DNA of 64,000 bases, taken from assembly GCF_029691405.1 (NCBI RefSeq), contig NZ_CP121467.1, positions 806,001-870,000 on the forward strand, in the 5' to 3' direction. The notes under the pieces are model-generated. The model saw nothing but the letters and a program-made list of their open reading frames with translations. It was not told the DNA's origin and ran no database searches. The translations under genes were made by a program, and so were the position numbers. Below, in pieces: positions 25,510-35,645 of this stretch (positions are counted from its first letter, which is position 1; every line of letters begins with the position of its first letter). Source of the DNA: Streptococcus sp. D7B5. GTDB taxonomy: Bacteria > Bacillota > Bacilli > Lactobacillales > Streptococcaceae.

Positions 25510-28205
25510 TAAATCGCGTTCTTATCAAGACCAAGTTTACGTTGAACAAACTTGACGATTTCGACGATAAGTATCATTGAGAAGCTTCCAGCTAGAACAA
25601 TAGCCCATTGTGACAAGTCTAGTTTGGTTACGTGGAAGATACCTTCAAGTGGTTCTACAACGATGGTCGCCATCAGAAGGATGAAGGATACCAAGATGGA
25701 CCAGTTAAAGGTCTTAGACTTGAATGGGCCAACTGTCAAGATGGATTGGTAAACAGACTTGACATTGTAGGCATGGAATAGTTGAATCAAACCAAGGGTT
25801 GCAAAGGCCATAGTAAGGGCATCCGCATGAATGGCATGATTGTCACCCACATGAACTGGGTAAGCAATTGCAAGTCCATAAACACTCATAACAATAGCTG
25901 CTTGGAGTACACCTTGATAGATGATAGAACTCAAAACACCACCTGAGAAGAAGCTTGACTTATGTCCACGAGGTTTGTGGGTCATAACACCTGGCTCAGC
26001 AGGTTCAACACCAAGAGCGATAGCTGGGAAGGTATCGGTTACCAAGTTGATCCACAAAAGATGAACTGGCTGCAAGACGTCCCAACCAAACAAGGTTGAT
26101 AAGAAGATAGTTAATACTTCAGCAGTATTGGCAGAAAGTAAGTACTGAATAGTCTTTTGAATGTTTGAGAAGACCTTGCGTCCTTCTTCAACTGCGACGA
26201 TAATGGTCGCAAAGTTATCATCTGCAAGAATCATGTCAGAAGCCCCCTTAGAAACCTCTGTACCAGTGATTCCCATACCGATACCGATATCGGCTGTTTT
26301 CAGAGCTGGCGCATCATTAACACCGTCACCTGTCATAGCAACAACCTTACCTTGTTTTTGCCAAGCCTTGACGATACGAACCTTGTGTTCTGGAGATACA
26401 CGCGCGTAGACAGAGTATTGACCAACGACTTTTTCAAATTCTTCATCAGAAAGTTCGTTAAGCTCAGCACCAGTCAAAACATGGTCTTCCGAGTCATTTT
26501 CGTCGATAATTCCCAAACGTTTGGCAATAGCTTCTGCTGTGTCTTGGTGGTCACCAGTGATCATGATTGGACGGATTCCCGCTTCCTTAGCGACACGAAC
26601 AGCTTCTGCTGCTTCGGCACGTTCAGGGTCAATCATTCCAATCAATCCAGTAAAGATCAAGTTGTTTTCAAGCTCTTCAGAAGTAAGATTTTCTGGAATA
26701 CTGTCGATAGTCTTATAAGCACCTGCAAGGACACGCAAGGCTTGGTGAGCCATTTCCGAGTTATTTGTATGGATTAATTCAGTGACTTTCTCATCAATCG
26801 GAGCAACATCTCCAGCTTTATCACGAGCAACACAGCGTTTCAAAAGTTGATCTGGAGCCCCCTTGACTGCCACGAGGAATTTACCATCTGGCAATGGATG
26901 AACCGTTGACATGAGTTTACGATCTGAGTCAAACGGCAATTCAGCTACACGAGGATATTTCTCTAAAAATCCTTTAACATCGTAGCCCTTGTCCAAGGCA
27001 TACTGGATGAAGGCTGTTTCCGTTGGATCCCCGATCAGGTTACCTTCAGCATCAATCTTGGTATCATTGGCCAAGACAACCGAACGAAGTAGGGGCATGT
27101 CCAAGCCAAGTTCAATATCATCAGCTGAGTCATGTAGGACTGCGTCGTAGAAGACTTTTTCGACTGTCATCTTGTTCATGGTAAGCGTACCAGTCTTATC
27201 AGAAGCGATGATTTCTGTTGAACCAAGTGTTTCTACTGCTGGCAACTTACGAACGATAGAGTTTCGTTTGGCCAAAACTTGAGTACCAAGGGCAAGAACG
27301 ATCGTCACGATAGCAGGAAGTCCTTCTGGAATGGCTGCAACAGCAAGCGCAACAGAGGTCATCAACTCACCAAGTGGATTTTTACCTTGAATGAAGACTC
27401 CAACTACAAAAGTAACAAGGGCAATAACCAAAATCGCATAGGTCAAAACCTTAGAAAGGTTGTTCAAGTTTTGTTTAAGTGGTGTATCCGTCTCATCCGC
27501 ATCTTGGAGCATGCCAGCGATATGACCCACTTCAGTGTACATACCTGTATTGACAACAACACCAAGACCACGACCATAAGTCACATTTGAGTTTTGGAAG
27601 GCCATATTGACACGGTCACCAATACCAGCATCTGCAGAGAGCTCGACAGTCAAGTCTTTTTCGACTGGAACAGACTCACCTGTCAAGGCTGCTTCTTCAA
27701 TTTTAAGAGAATTAGCTTCTAGCAAACGTAGGTCTGCTGGCACTACATCACCAGCTTCAAGGGCAACGATATCACCTGGTACCAATTCTTTGGAATCAAT
27801 CTCAGCCATGTGCCCATCACGAATAACGCGAGCAGCTGGACTAGACATAGACTTGAGGGCTTCGATGGCTTCTTCTGCTTTTCCTTCTTGGTAAACACCA
27901 AAGGCAGCGTTGATGATAACCACGGCTAGGATAATGATGGCATCTGCGATATCTTCCCCACCAGAAGTTATGACGGACAAGATAGCCGCAGCAACTAGGA
28001 TGATAATCATCAAATCCTTAAATTGCTCGATAAACTTGACTAGGAGAGATTTTTTCTCACCCTCTTCCAGTTCATTGCGTCCATATTCAGCTAGACGTTT
28101 CTGCGCTTCGCTTGACGAAAGACCTTGCTCAGTTGCTTCAACTGACTTCAAGACCTCTTCAGGACTTTGAGTGTAAAACGCTTGGCGTTTTTGTTCTTTT
28201 GACAT
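25509..28205 (-). CDS. caxP: P2-type calcium/manganese-exporting ATPase (CaxP/MgtA)
   Basis: 898-residue cation P-type ATPase: TGES actuator motif, membrane PEGLP in helix 4, phosphorylation site DKTGTLTMNK, KGAPD nucleotide site and GDGVNDAPAL hinge, ten membrane helices. Pneumococcal homologue was described as the calcium exporter CaxP and later as MgtA, controlled by a manganese riboswitch. The true start is ATG 28205 (MSKEQKRQ) with GGAGGA upstream; the longer frame to 28283 begins inside the riboswitch terminator. Divergent from the manganese exporter gene mntE. Confidence 0.93.
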   Translation of the reverse strand: MSKEQKRQAFYTQSPEEVLKSVEATEQGLSSSEAQKRLAEYGRNELEEGEKKSLLVKFIEQFKDLMIIILVAAAILSVITSGGEDIADAIIILAVVIINAAFGVYQEGKAEEAIEALKSMSSPAARVIRDGHMAEIDSKELVPGDIVALEAGDVVPADLRLLEANSLKIEEAALTGESVPVEKDLTVELSADAGIGDRVNMAFQNSNVTYGRGLGVVVNTGMYTEVGHIAGMLQDADETDTPLKQNLNNLSKVLTYAILVIALVTFVVGVFIQGKNPLGELMTSVALAVAAIPEGLPAIVTIVLALGTQVLAKRNSIVRKLPAVETLGSTEIIASDKTGTLTMNKMTVEKVFYDAVLHDSADDIELGLDMPLLRSVVLANDTKIDAEGNLIGDPTETAFIQYALDKGYDVKGFLEKYPRVAELPFDSDRKLMSTVHPLPDGKFLVAVKGAPDQLLKRCVARDKAGDVAPIDEKVTELIHTNNSEMAHQALRVLAGAYKTIDSIPENLTSEELENNLIFTGLIGMIDPERAEAAEAVRVAKEAGIRPIMITGDHQDTAEAIAKRLGIIDENDSEDHVLTGAELNELSDEEFEKVVGQYSVYARVSPEHKVRIVKAWQKQGKVVAMTGDGVNDAPALKTADIGIGMGITGTEVSKGASDMILADDNFATIIVAVEEGRKVFSNIQKTIQYLLSANTAEVLTIFLSTLFGWDVLQPVHLLWINLVTDTFPAIALGVEPAEPGVMTHKPRGHKSSFFSGGVLSSIIYQGVLQAAIVMSVYGLAIAYPVHVGDNHAIHADALTMAFATLGLIQLFHAYNVKSVYQSILTVGPFKSKTFNWSILVSFILLMATIVVEPLEGIFHVTKLDLSQWAIVLAGSFSMILIVEIVKFVQRKLGLDKNAI

Positions 28206-28261
28206 GTGTCTCCTCCTTGACATTGTGTGCAAAACAAGTTCTCTTTTAGTTTTATGACAAA

Positions 28262-28390
28262 CAAAAAGAGACCTGTTAATCATAACAAGTCTCGCTGTTT
28301 AAGATAGTGCCGGAAAACATACTTTTCAGTATACAATTCGGAATGACGACACTATCACAGGTTTCTGCCAGCTACTCCCTTGAGTAGTAC
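28262..28390 (-). promoter_or_regulatory. yybP-ykoY manganese riboswitch with terminator, upstream of caxP
   Basis: Minus-strand leader with CTCAAGGGAGTAGC near its 5' end, GTGTCGTCATTCCG in the middle and TTCCGGCACTATC, matching the conserved GGGGAGUAG, GUCGUCA and CCGGC elements of the yybP-ykoY class. The expression platform is the GAGACTTGTTA / TAACAGGTCTC hairpin followed by TTTTTG at 28262-28294. Metal binding should disrupt this terminator and switch caxP on. Confidence 0.88.
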
Positions 28391-28391
28391 T

Positions 28392-28419
28392 ATTATATCA
28401 AAATTTGAACAATTTTCAA
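28392..28419 (-). promoter_or_regulatory. Promoter of the caxP riboswitch transcript
   Basis: Minus strand TTGAAA (28414-28419), 16-nt spacer, TATAAT (28392-28397), directly upstream of the riboswitch. Confidence 0.75.
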
Positions 28420-28449
28420 GGGTTTAAATCAGATGAAACAAGACTAAAT

Positions 28450-28478
28450 TTGAATTTTCCCTTGAAAACCAGTATAAT
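28450..28478 (+). promoter_or_regulatory. mntE promoter
   Basis: TTGAAT (28450-28455), 17-nt spacer, TATAAT (28473-28478). Together with the caxP promoter it forms a divergent metal-export control region. Confidence 0.8.
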
Positions 28479-28511
28479 GGTAGAATACTATATGACTAGA
28501 AAGGAAGCCCG

Positions 28512-29705
28512 ATGAACCAATCCATGTCAAATCTCAAATTGGCAGAGCGCGGAGCCATTATCAGCATTTCGACCTACCTCCTCTTGTCTGCTGCAAAATT
28601 GGCAACTGGCCACCTCCTGCATTCTTCCAGTTTGGTGGCAGATGGTTTCAACAACGTATCGGACATCATTGGAAACGTTGCTCTCTTGATTGGGATTCGG
28701 ATGGCCCGCCAACCTGCAGACCGTGACCATCGCTTTGGTCACTGGAAGATTGAAGATTTGGCTAGCTTGATTACTTCCATCATCATGTTCTATGTTGGTT
28801 TTGATGTGCTTCGGGACACCATTCAGAAAATCCTTAGTCGGGAACAAACACCTATTGATCCTTTGGGAGCGATTCTAGGAATCATTTCAGCAGCGGTCAT
28901 GTTTGCTGTTTATCTCTATAACACACGCCTCAGTAAGAAATCCAAATCCAAGGCTCTCAAGGCAGCTGCTAAGGACAATCTTTCCGATGCTGTCACCTCG
29001 CTTGGGACGACCATTGCTATCCTAGCCAGCAGTTTCAATTACCCTATCGTGGATAAATTGGTCGCTATCATCATCACCTTCTTTATCTTAAAAACAGCCT
29101 ATGATATCTTTATCGAGTCTTCCTTCAGTCTTTCAGATGGTTTTGATGACCGTCTGCTAGAGGACTACCAAAAGGCCATCATGGAGATTCCAAAGATTAG
29201 TAAGGTCAAGTCCCAAAGAGGGCGTACCTACGGTAGCAATATCTACCTTGATATCACCTTAGAAATGAATCCCGACTTATCAGTCTATGAGAGTCACGAA
29301 ATTGCGGACCAGGTCGAATCCATGCTGGAAGAGCGTTTTGGAGTCTTTGATACCGATGTCCATATCGAGCCAGCTCCCATACCTGAGGACGAGATTTTAG
29401 ACAATGTCTATAAAAAACTGCTCATGCGTGAGCAATTGATTGACCAAGGAAATCAGCTAGAAGAACTCCTTGCTGAGGACTTTCTCTATATCCGTCAAGA
29501 TGGAGAGCAGATGGATAAAGTCGCTTATCAAGCCGAAAAAGAACTTAAAGCTGCTATTAAGGATATTCAAATCACTTCCATTAGTCAGAAAACCAAGCTC
29601 ATTTGCTATGAGCTAGATGGCATCGTCCATACCAGTATCTGGCGTCGCCATGAGACTTGGCAAAACATCTTCCATCAGGAAACTAAAAAAGAAGACAAAC
29701 AGTGA
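28512..29705 (+). CDS. mntE: Manganese efflux CDF transporter MntE
   Basis: 397-residue cation diffusion facilitator: six membrane helices with metal-site motifs VADGFNNVSDIIGN (helix 2) and DNLSDAVTSLGT (helix 5), the DHRFGHWKIEDLASL loop, and a long cytoplasmic C-terminal domain. Gene context and sequence match pneumococcal MntE, which exports Mn(II) in exchange for protons. AGGAAG ribosome site. The C-terminal extension beyond ~300 residues is longer than in simple CDF proteins. Confidence 0.92.
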   Translation: MNQSMSNLKLAERGAIISISTYLLLSAAKLATGHLLHSSSLVADGFNNVSDIIGNVALLIGIRMARQPADRDHRFGHWKIEDLASLITSIIMFYVGFDVLRDTIQKILSREQTPIDPLGAILGIISAAVMFAVYLYNTRLSKKSKSKALKAAAKDNLSDAVTSLGTTIAILASSFNYPIVDKLVAIIITFFILKTAYDIFIESSFSLSDGFDDRLLEDYQKAIMEIPKISKVKSQRGRTYGSNIYLDITLEMNPDLSVYESHEIADQVESMLEERFGVFDTDVHIEPAPIPEDEILDNVYKKLLMREQLIDQGNQLEELLAEDFLYIRQDGEQMDKVAYQAEKELKAAIKDIQITSISQKTKLICYELDGIVHTSIWRRHETWQNIFHQETKKEDKQ

Positions 29706-29731
29706 CCCTATCCAGTGGATAGGGCCTTTTT
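29706..29731 (+). terminator. Terminator after mntE
   Basis: CCCTATCC-AGT-GGATAGGG stem followed by CCTTTTTG. Confidence 0.9.
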
Positions 29732-29758
29732 GATTATTCTACTTTAAGCAAAGACAGA

Positions 29759-30370
29759 CTATGACGGTTTGGAAGATTTGCTTTTCGAAGCTTGTTTTGC
29801 CTTTTTTCTTGCTTGACGATTTTGTTCGATGCGCCATTCTCTTTCATAGTACTTCATGGTCTCGTAGACCCTTTCAGGAAGTCCTACATCTAGCAGAAAG
29901 ATAGGGATGATCAAATCTGCTGACGGATAAAAAGGGAGAATCCTTCTCTTCAGCAGTGTTAGAAAGGATTGGGATTTCACATTTTCCTTGTTTTTAAAAT
30001 AGACTTCAATCCGATAAGAATCCCTATACTTCCCTCGAATCCGAGAGAAGGAAAAGTCCTCTACATCTGCCCAAGCATAGAAATGACTAGGTTTCTTTGG
30101 ATTTTGTTTGTAGTAAAACCCCTCGACAGTACATTTCAAATATTCCTTATCGGAGCTTAACAACCTGTATGTCTGATAAACGACTACTCCTGCACAAAAG
30201 AGGACAAGCAGTATTAATAACAGACTTATCGTATGAAGTCTGGTTCCCTTTTGCGAATACAAATGGAGATAAGAGAGAGGTAACAAGAAGAAAAACACCG
30301 AAGCTAGGCCAAACAAGGCATTCCAAATGATTTTCTTGGGACTACGTTTAATGACTTTTTCTTCCATCAT
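29759..30370 (-). CDS. Two-helix membrane protein with PH-like cytoplasmic domain, unknown function
   Basis: 203 residues: two adjacent membrane helices (~15-35, ~45-65), then a ~100-residue domain with FYAWADVEDFSFSRIRGKYR, resembling the bPH-like domains of STM3941-type proteins, and a Lys/Ser-rich C-terminus (RKKAKQASKSKSSKPS). Function unknown. The ATG overlaps the stop of the ABC-F gene (ATGA), so it is the last gene of the dapB-cca-uup-this operon. Confidence 0.75.
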   Translation of the reverse strand: MMEEKVIKRSPKKIIWNALFGLASVFFFLLPLSYLHLYSQKGTRLHTISLLLILLVLFCAGVVVYQTYRLLSSDKEYLKCTVEGFYYKQNPKKPSHFYAWADVEDFSFSRIRGKYRDSYRIEVYFKNKENVKSQSFLTLLKRRILPFYPSADLIIPIFLLDVGLPERVYETMKYYEREWRIEQNRQARKKAKQASKSKSSKPS

Positions 30371-32235
30371 GCCAACTCACTTAAATATTCATAGCGTTCG
30401 TATTTTTCAAGAAGTTCTTCGTTTTTCTCGTCTAGCTCTTTTTGAAGCGTCGCCAGTTTGCCAAAGTCAGAGCCATTTGCCTGCATTTCTTCTTCAATAG
30501 CAGCAATACGATTTTCCAAGGCTTCAATATCCCCTTCAATGCTTGCCCACTCCTGCTTTTCTTGGTAGGTCATGCGTTTCTTGTCTTCACGGACCTTGAC
30601 CACTTTCTCCTTTTCTGCCTTTTGCACTTGATTGGCCATATCAGTTTCAAAAGCTTTTTCATCAAGGTAGTCGGTATAATGACCAAAGAAAGTACGGATG
30701 CTGCCATTCTCAAAGGCGAGAATCTTGGTCGCTACCTTATCTAGGAAATAACGGTCGTGGCTAACTGTCAAGACAGGACCCGCAAAGCCCTGCAAGAAAT
30801 TCTCCAAAACTGTCAAAGTTGCAATATCTAGGTCATTGGTCGGCTCGTCCAAAAGAAGAACATTGGGTTTTTCCAAGAGCAATTTGAGAAGATAAAGGCG
30901 TTTTTTCTCTCCACCTGACAATTTCTCAATCAAGGTTCCATGCGTCGAACGTGGGAAGAGAAACTGCTCCAGCAACTCTGCAATGGAAGTCGTAGAACCA
31001 CCACTGGTCTTAATCTCTTCTGCTACTTCCTGCAGGTAATTGATAACGCGCTTGCTCTCGTCTAAGCCTTCGATTTGTTGAGAGAAATAGGCAATGCGAA
31101 CCGTCTCACCGATGATAACTTGACCTTTAGTCGGCACAAGACTTCCTGCGATGAGGTTGAGAAGAGTTGACTTCCCGACACCGTTGTCCCCAACAATTCC
31201 GATACGGTCTTTGGCTTGCACCAATAGATTAAAATCTTGCAAAATGGGCTTGTTTTCATAGGCGAAGGAAACATTCTGAAACTCGATGACTTTTTTCCCA
31301 ATACGACTGGTTTCAAAGTTCATGGTCAAGTCTGTATCAGCAACGCCACCTGAAACTTCTTTTTTCAAATCGTGGAAACGATTGATACGGGCCTGTTGCT
31401 TGGTCGCACGGGCCTGCGGTTGTCTACGCATCCAGGCTAATTCTTGCTTATAGAGTTGTTCCTTTTTGTGGAGAAGTGCTGCATCACGCTCATCTTGTTC
31501 CGCTTTTAGGCGAACATAGTCCTGATAATTCCCCTGATACTCGGTCAAGCCTGCTCGGTCCAACTCGAAAATCCGTGTTGATAGTGCATCTAGGAAATAA
31601 CGATCGTGGGTGATAAAGAGAACTGTCTTCTTAGAATTTTTCAAAAAGAGGGTCAGCCACTCAATGGTCGCAATGTCCAGGTGGTTGGTCGGCTCGTCCA
31701 GAAGCAAGAGATCGTGGTTTCCTAGGAGAACTTGCGCCAACTGGATACGTCTTCTTAGACCTCCTGACAATTCACCAACTGGAGTCGACAAGTTCTGAAT
31801 ACCTAGCTTGCTGAGGACCGTCTTGACCTGGCTTTCAATTTCCCAGGCTTGGAGAGAATCCATCTCTGCCATGACCCGTTCCAAACGAGCCTGCTTGTCC
31901 TCACTGTAGTTGAGCATGATTAACTCATACTCACGAATCAACTGGATTTCCTTGAGGTCGCTAGAGAGAACCGTATCCAAGACCGTCTTGCTATCATCAA
32001 AATCAGGATCCTGGGTCAAGTAGCCAATCTTATAGTCATTCTTTGCCGAAAAGGGACTGACATCCCCATCAAAGCCAGAAACGCCAGAAAGGACGTCTAA
32101 AAGGGTGGTCTTACCCGTTCCATTGACACCTATTAGACCTATTCTATCCAAGTCATGGATGATAAAAGAAATATCCTTAAAAACGGTCTTGTCTCCAACG
32201 GATTTGCTTAGTTTTTCAACGATAAAATCACTCAT
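30367..32235 (-). CDS. uup: ABC-F family ATPase (Uup-like)
   Basis: 622-residue soluble protein with two ABC domains and no membrane part: Walker [10 protein letters not shown] and GDNGVGKST, signatures LSGGLRRR and [16 protein letters not shown] and DEPTNDLD, an Arg-rich interdomain linker ([16 protein letters not shown]) and a C-terminal coiled coil (residues ~540-615). ABC-F proteins act on ribosomes or branched DNA; Uup of E. coli has both proposed. Not a typical antibiotic-resistance ABC-F. Overlaps cca by 4 nt. Confidence 0.88.
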   Translation of the reverse strand: MSDFIVEKLSKSVGDKTVFKDISFIIHDLDRIGLIGVNGTGKTTLLDVLSGVSGFDGDVSPFSAKNDYKIGYLTQDPDFDDSKTVLDTVLSSDLKEIQLIREYELIMLNYSEDKQARLERVMAEMDSLQAWEIESQVKTVLSKLGIQNLSTPVGELSGGLRRRIQLAQVLLGNHDLLLLDEPTNHLDIATIEWLTLFLKNSKKTVLFITHDRYFLDALSTRIFELDRAGLTEYQGNYQDYVRLKAEQDERDAALLHKKEQLYKQELAWMRRQPQARATKQQARINRFHDLKKEVSGGVADTDLTMNFETSRIGKKVIEFQNVSFAYENKPILQDFNLLVQAKDRIGIVGDNGVGKSTLLNLIAGSLVPTKGQVIIGETVRIAYFSQQIEGLDESKRVINYLQEVAEEIKTSGGSTTSIAELLEQFLFPRSTHGTLIEKLSGGEKKRLYLLKLLLEKPNVLLLDEPTNDLDIATLTVLENFLQGFAGPVLTVSHDRYFLDKVATKILAFENGSIRTFFGHYTDYLDEKAFETDMANQVQKAEKEKVVKVREDKKRMTYQEKQEWASIEGDIEALENRIAAIEEEMQANGSDFGKLATLQKELDEKNEELLEKYERYEYLSELA

Positions 32236-33431
32236 TTTTTCTCCCTCAGGTAAGCATGGATGGCTTGACGATCATTTTCCAATTCTCCATCGACAATGGC
32301 AAACTCAATCTCTGTTAAAATCTCTCCCAAGTCTGGTCCTGGCTGGTAACCATATTCCTTAATCAAAATTCCACCGTTAATCTGAATTTCTTTCTTGTCA
32401 TGAATGGTCAAACTCTGGTAAGTTTCTTTGATGGCTTGTGGGTTGACTTCTTTCCCTTGAGCCTGACGAAGACTTTCGGCTTGTAGAAGGGAATCCAAAT
32501 CAAAGCGGTAACAATCGCGCTTGCTCAGCTCTCCTTCTTCTCGCAAAGTCAAAATAGTCAGCAAATCCTGAACCTGCTTGGCAAACTGGCGTGAGGTCTT
32601 CCAATATTTCAAAAATGGCTGTGCATCTTTAATCTCCAAAGCCCACAATAGAGCTGCCCAAGCTTGTTCAGAAGATTCAAAAGTGAAATCAGTCTCCAAA
32701 TCAAACAGTCTGTTGAGCTTGTCTTGGCTTCCTGCCATATCTGGAAGATAGTCATAAGCTTGACTTTCAATCATGGAAGACAGACCAACTCGCCAAAAAG
32801 GTGCCAGCAATAGTTTATCAAACTCAACGAAGGTGCGCTCCACAGAAATTTTCTCCAAGAGCGGAGTCAAAGTCTTCATCGCTTCAAAAGTTTCTGACTC
32901 AAGTTTAAAACCGAGACTGGACTGAAAACGGAAACCTCGCATAATTCGCAGAGCATCTTCGTTAAAACGCTCACTAGCTACTCCAACTGCTCGCAAGACT
33001 TGGTTTTTCAAATCTTCTAAACCATGAAATAAGTCAATGATTTCGCCTGTCTCATCCAAAGCAAAGGCATTAACCGTGAAATCACGGCGCTTGAGGTCCT
33101 CTTCTAGCGAACGCACAAAGGAAACCGCACTGGGTCTGCGATAGTCCACATAGACATCTTCGGTCCTAAAGGTGGTTACCTCATACTCCTCGTCCCCTTC
33201 TAAAACCAAGACAGTTCCGTGCTCGATTCCGATATCAGCTGTTCGTGGAAAAATCTGCTTGGTCTCCTCTGGGTAGGAAGAAGTTGCGATGTCCACATCA
33301 TGGATGGGACGATGGAGGAGGGCATCTCGAACAGAGCCCCCAACAAAATAGGCCTCAAAGCCTGCTTCTTTAATTTTTTCTAATACTGGTAAAGCCTTCT
33401 GAAATTCAGAAGGCATTTGCGTTAATCTCAT
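32232..33431 (-). CDS. cca: CCA-adding tRNA nucleotidyltransferase
   Basis: 399-residue class II enzyme that builds or repairs the 3' CCA of t[14 protein letters not shown] and HDVDIATS carry the catalytic GGxVRD and DxD motifs; [11 protein letters not shown] and [12 protein letters not shown] are the following conserved motifs, ahead of the helical body and tail. Overlaps dapB and uup by 4 nt each (ATGA), a tightly coupled operon. Confidence 0.96.
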   Translation of the reverse strand: MRLTQMPSEFQKALPVLEKIKEAGFEAYFVGGSVRDALLHRPIHDVDIATSSYPEETKQIFPRTADIGIEHGTVLVLEGDEEYEVTTFRTEDVYVDYRRPSAVSFVRSLEEDLKRRDFTVNAFALDETGEIIDLFHGLEDLKNQVLRAVGVASERFNEDALRIMRGFRFQSSLGFKLESETFEAMKTLTPLLEKISVERTFVEFDKLLLAPFWRVGLSSMIESQAYDYLPDMAGSQDKLNRLFDLETDFTFESSEQAWAALLWALEIKDAQPFLKYWKTSRQFAKQVQDLLTILTLREEGELSKRDCYRFDLDSLLQAESLRQAQGKEVNPQAIKETYQSLTIHDKKEIQINGGILIKEYGYQPGPDLGEILTEIEFAIVDGELENDRQAIHAYLREKK

Positions 33432-34195
33432 AATAAGTGTTCTAATCCATAGACAAGCTCATGACGCTTGACAACTTCTTTTATTCCCAAATTGACCCCT
33501 GTCATGAAGGAGCTGCGATCATAGGAGTCATGACGAAGGGTCAACCCTTCTCCCTGATTGCCAAAGATAACTTCTTGATGAGCTACTAAGCCTGGCAAAC
33601 GAACTGAGTGGATCCGCATGCCATCAAAATCAGCACCACGGGCACCTGCAATCAATTCTTCCTCATCAGGCGCACCTTGTTGGATAGACTCTCGCACTTC
33701 CGCCATCAACTCAGCCGTTTTAATGGCTGTTCCGCTCGGAGCATCTTTTTTCTTGTCATGATGGAGCTCGATAATCTCCACATTGGGGAAATATTTGGCA
33801 GCCTGCGTCGCAAATTGCATAAGCAAGACAGCCCCCAAGGCAAAGTTAGGGGCAATCAAGCCACCCAAATCTTGTTCACGGGAAAATGCTTTTAATTCTG
33901 CAATTTCTTCACTAGTGAATCCAGTTGTTCCTACGACAGGAGCAAAGCCATTTTCAAGGGCAAAACGCGTATTTTCGTAAGCAACGGCTGGTGTAGTAAA
34001 ATCCACCCAGACATCCGCTTCAAAACCAGCCAAGTCAGCCTTATCATTAAAGACAGGAATCCCCTGCCACTCTGACTCAGACTCAAAAGGATCCAAAACT
34101 GCGACCAAGTCCAAGTCTGGATCTGACAAGACCATCTGACAAGCAGCTTGGCCCATCTTTCCCTTAAAACCGGCAATAATTACTCGAATACTCAT
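33428..34195 (-). CDS. dapB: 4-hydroxy-tetrahydrodipicolinate reductase
   Basis: 255-residue NAD(P)H-dependent enzyme of lysine biosynthesis. [11 protein letters not shown] is the dinucleotide-binding loop, and [20 protein letters not shown] is the family signature with catalytic His and Lys. It makes tetrahydrodipicolinate, feeding lysine used by MurE for the cell wall. First gene of the operon with cca and uup. Confidence 0.97.
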   Translation of the reverse strand: MSIRVIIAGFKGKMGQAACQMVLSDPDLDLVAVLDPFESESEWQGIPVFNDKADLAGFEADVWVDFTTPAVAYENTRFALENGFAPVVGTTGFTSEEIAELKAFSREQDLGGLIAPNFALGAVLLMQFATQAAKYFPNVEIIELHHDKKKDAPSGTAIKTAELMAEVRESIQQGAPDEEELIAGARGADFDGMRIHSVRLPGLVAHQEVIFGNQGEGLTLRHDSYDRSSFMTGVNLGIKEVVKRHELVYGLEHLL

Positions 34196-34207
34196 CTCTA
34201 CTCCTGA

Positions 34208-34332
34208 CTAAGATACAAAGGACGTTAGCTGCCCATGAAAAATAGGGAATGGCGCTGACTTTCTACGAAAGGCAAGACAGGCATCTTTTTTCAAGAGGCA
34301 GGTAGGCCGTGTTCAATTGCTAAGATACAAAG
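34208..34332 (-). repeat. Direct repeat in the dapB upstream region
   Basis: The 13-mer CTAAGATACAAAG occurs at 34208-34220 and again at 34320-34332, bracketing ~100 bp without a gene. The spacer has several short inverted segments. Meaning unknown. Confidence 0.5.
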
Positions 34333-34346
34333 CCTGTAAGAACAAT

Positions 34347-35195
34347 TTAGACGATTGGTGTATAGCTCAAGGCGATACTACCTTCTCCAAGGTGGGTCCC
34401 AATAACACTACCAAAGGTTTCAATTGGAATTTCAGCAGTCACACCACTCTCCATCAAAAGCTGACGTAAATCCGCTGCCTTTTGAGGAGCGTTCCCATGA
34501 ATGACTGTTATACGGTAGTCCCCATCTTTTGTCAACTCCTTGATGATTTCCACCAAACGTTTGATTGCTTTCTTTTCTGTACGAACTTTTTCGTAAACTT
34601 CAATCACTCCTTGGTCATTAAAGTAAAGAATAGGCTTGATACTGAGGAGATTCCCTAAGATGGCTGCCCCATTTGACAAACGTCCTCCTTTAACCAAGTG
34701 ATCGAGGTCATCTACTATGATAAAGGCTGAATTATCAGCAATTTGAAGAGCTAATTTCTCCTGAATCTGAGCAAAATCATCGCCTTGTTCTGCCCATTCA
34801 AAGGCACTCTCCACCATAAATCCTAGAGGGGAACTTGTGATATGGGTATCTGGAAAGGCAATGGTCAAGCCATCATATTCATCCAACATGTATTGGATGT
34901 TCTGATAAAAGCCTGAAATTCCTGACGAAAGAAAGAGTCCCAAGACATGGGTATAGCCTTCATCTTTCAAGGAACTTAGAATCTCATCCAATTTGGCAAT
35001 ACTTGGTTGACTAGTTTTAGGCAATTCTCCAGACTGAGCCATTTTTTGATAAAATTCCTCAGCAGTCAGATTGACACCTTCGACATACTCTTCCCCATCA
35101 ATATTGACAGGAATATCCAAGATAAATAGATTCTCTCTTTGCAGCGTCTTCTCCTCTAAATAGGCTGAAGAATCTGTAATGACAGCTAATTTCAT
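34347..35195 (-). CDS. DegV-family fatty-acid-binding protein
   Basis: 282 residues with the DegV fold: [13 protein letters not shown] at the N-terminus, [10 protein letters not shown], the conserved [12 protein letters not shown] segment and [14 protein letters not shown] near the C-terminus. Family members bind a long-chain fatty acid, some (FakB) presenting it to the FakA kinase; here only fatty-acid binding can be claimed. Three nucleotides after the DUF1149 gene. Confidence 0.88.
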   Translation of the reverse strand: MKLAVITDSSAYLEEKTLQRENLFILDIPVNIDGEEYVEGVNLTAEEFYQKMAQSGELPKTSQPSIAKLDEILSSLKDEGYTHVLGLFLSSGISGFYQNIQYMLDEYDGLTIAFPDTHITSSPLGFMVESAFEWAEQGDDFAQIQEKLALQIADNSAFIIVDDLDHLVKGGRLSNGAAILGNLLSIKPILYFNDQGVIEVYEKVRTEKKAIKRLVEIIKELTKDGDYRITVIHGNAPQKAADLRQLLMESGVTAEIPIETFGSVIGTHLGEGSIALSYTPIV

Positions 35196-35197
35196 GA

Positions 35198-35572
35198 CTA
35201 AAACTCCAAATTGATCCCTGGAAGATCCAAGGCGATTTCTGTTACTTCATACGTCAAACGATTGAGCATGTTCAAACATGGACGTGCCAAGGTTTCGACT
35301 TCTTCTTGGTTAAATTCGCTTGGTTCGTTGACAATACGACCTTCCACATGGTTCACTTGGGAAATTGTTCCGCTGATGACAAATTTGTCAAAGACAATCA
35401 TAAAGCTCAAGATAACGACTAAAGAAGTCACTTGGTTTTCTTGGTCATGTTGGAGTAACTGAAAGTTCACGTCTACCTTGGTTTCAGGAGCTCCATTTTC
35501 ATTTTCCCATTCAAAGTTACGAGCATCAAAGTGATACTGGCTAACAAATTCTTGTTCTCGTTTAAGATTCAT
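35198..35572 (-). CDS. DUF1149 protein (SecB-like fold)
   Basis: 124-residue soluble protein recognised as DUF1149, which is predicted to adopt a SecB-like beta/alpha fold ([21 protein letters not shown]). No function is established. First gene of a pair with the DegV gene. GGGAGAG ribosome site. Confidence 0.75.
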   Translation of the reverse strand: MNLKREQEFVSQYHFDARNFEWENENGAPETKVDVNFQLLQHDQENQVTSLVVILSFMIVFDKFVISGTISQVNHVEGRIVNEPSEFNQEEVETLARPCLNMLNRLTYEVTEIALDLPGINLEF

Positions 35573-35645
35573 TTTTCTCTCCCATTGCTACAATTTACTA
35601 TGCAATTGTACCACATTTTTATCATTTCATCTAGTTTTCTAGGCT

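Noticed and set aside
28206..28283. N-terminal extension of CaxP to a start at 28283
   Set aside because: The extra 26 codons lie in the riboswitch terminator and leader; the ATG at 28205 has a clear ribosome site and the family N-terminus.
30367..32235. ABC-F antibiotic resistance protein (Msr/Vga type)
   Set aside because: The conserved chromosomal context with cca and dapB and the C-terminal coiled coil fit the housekeeping Uup group.
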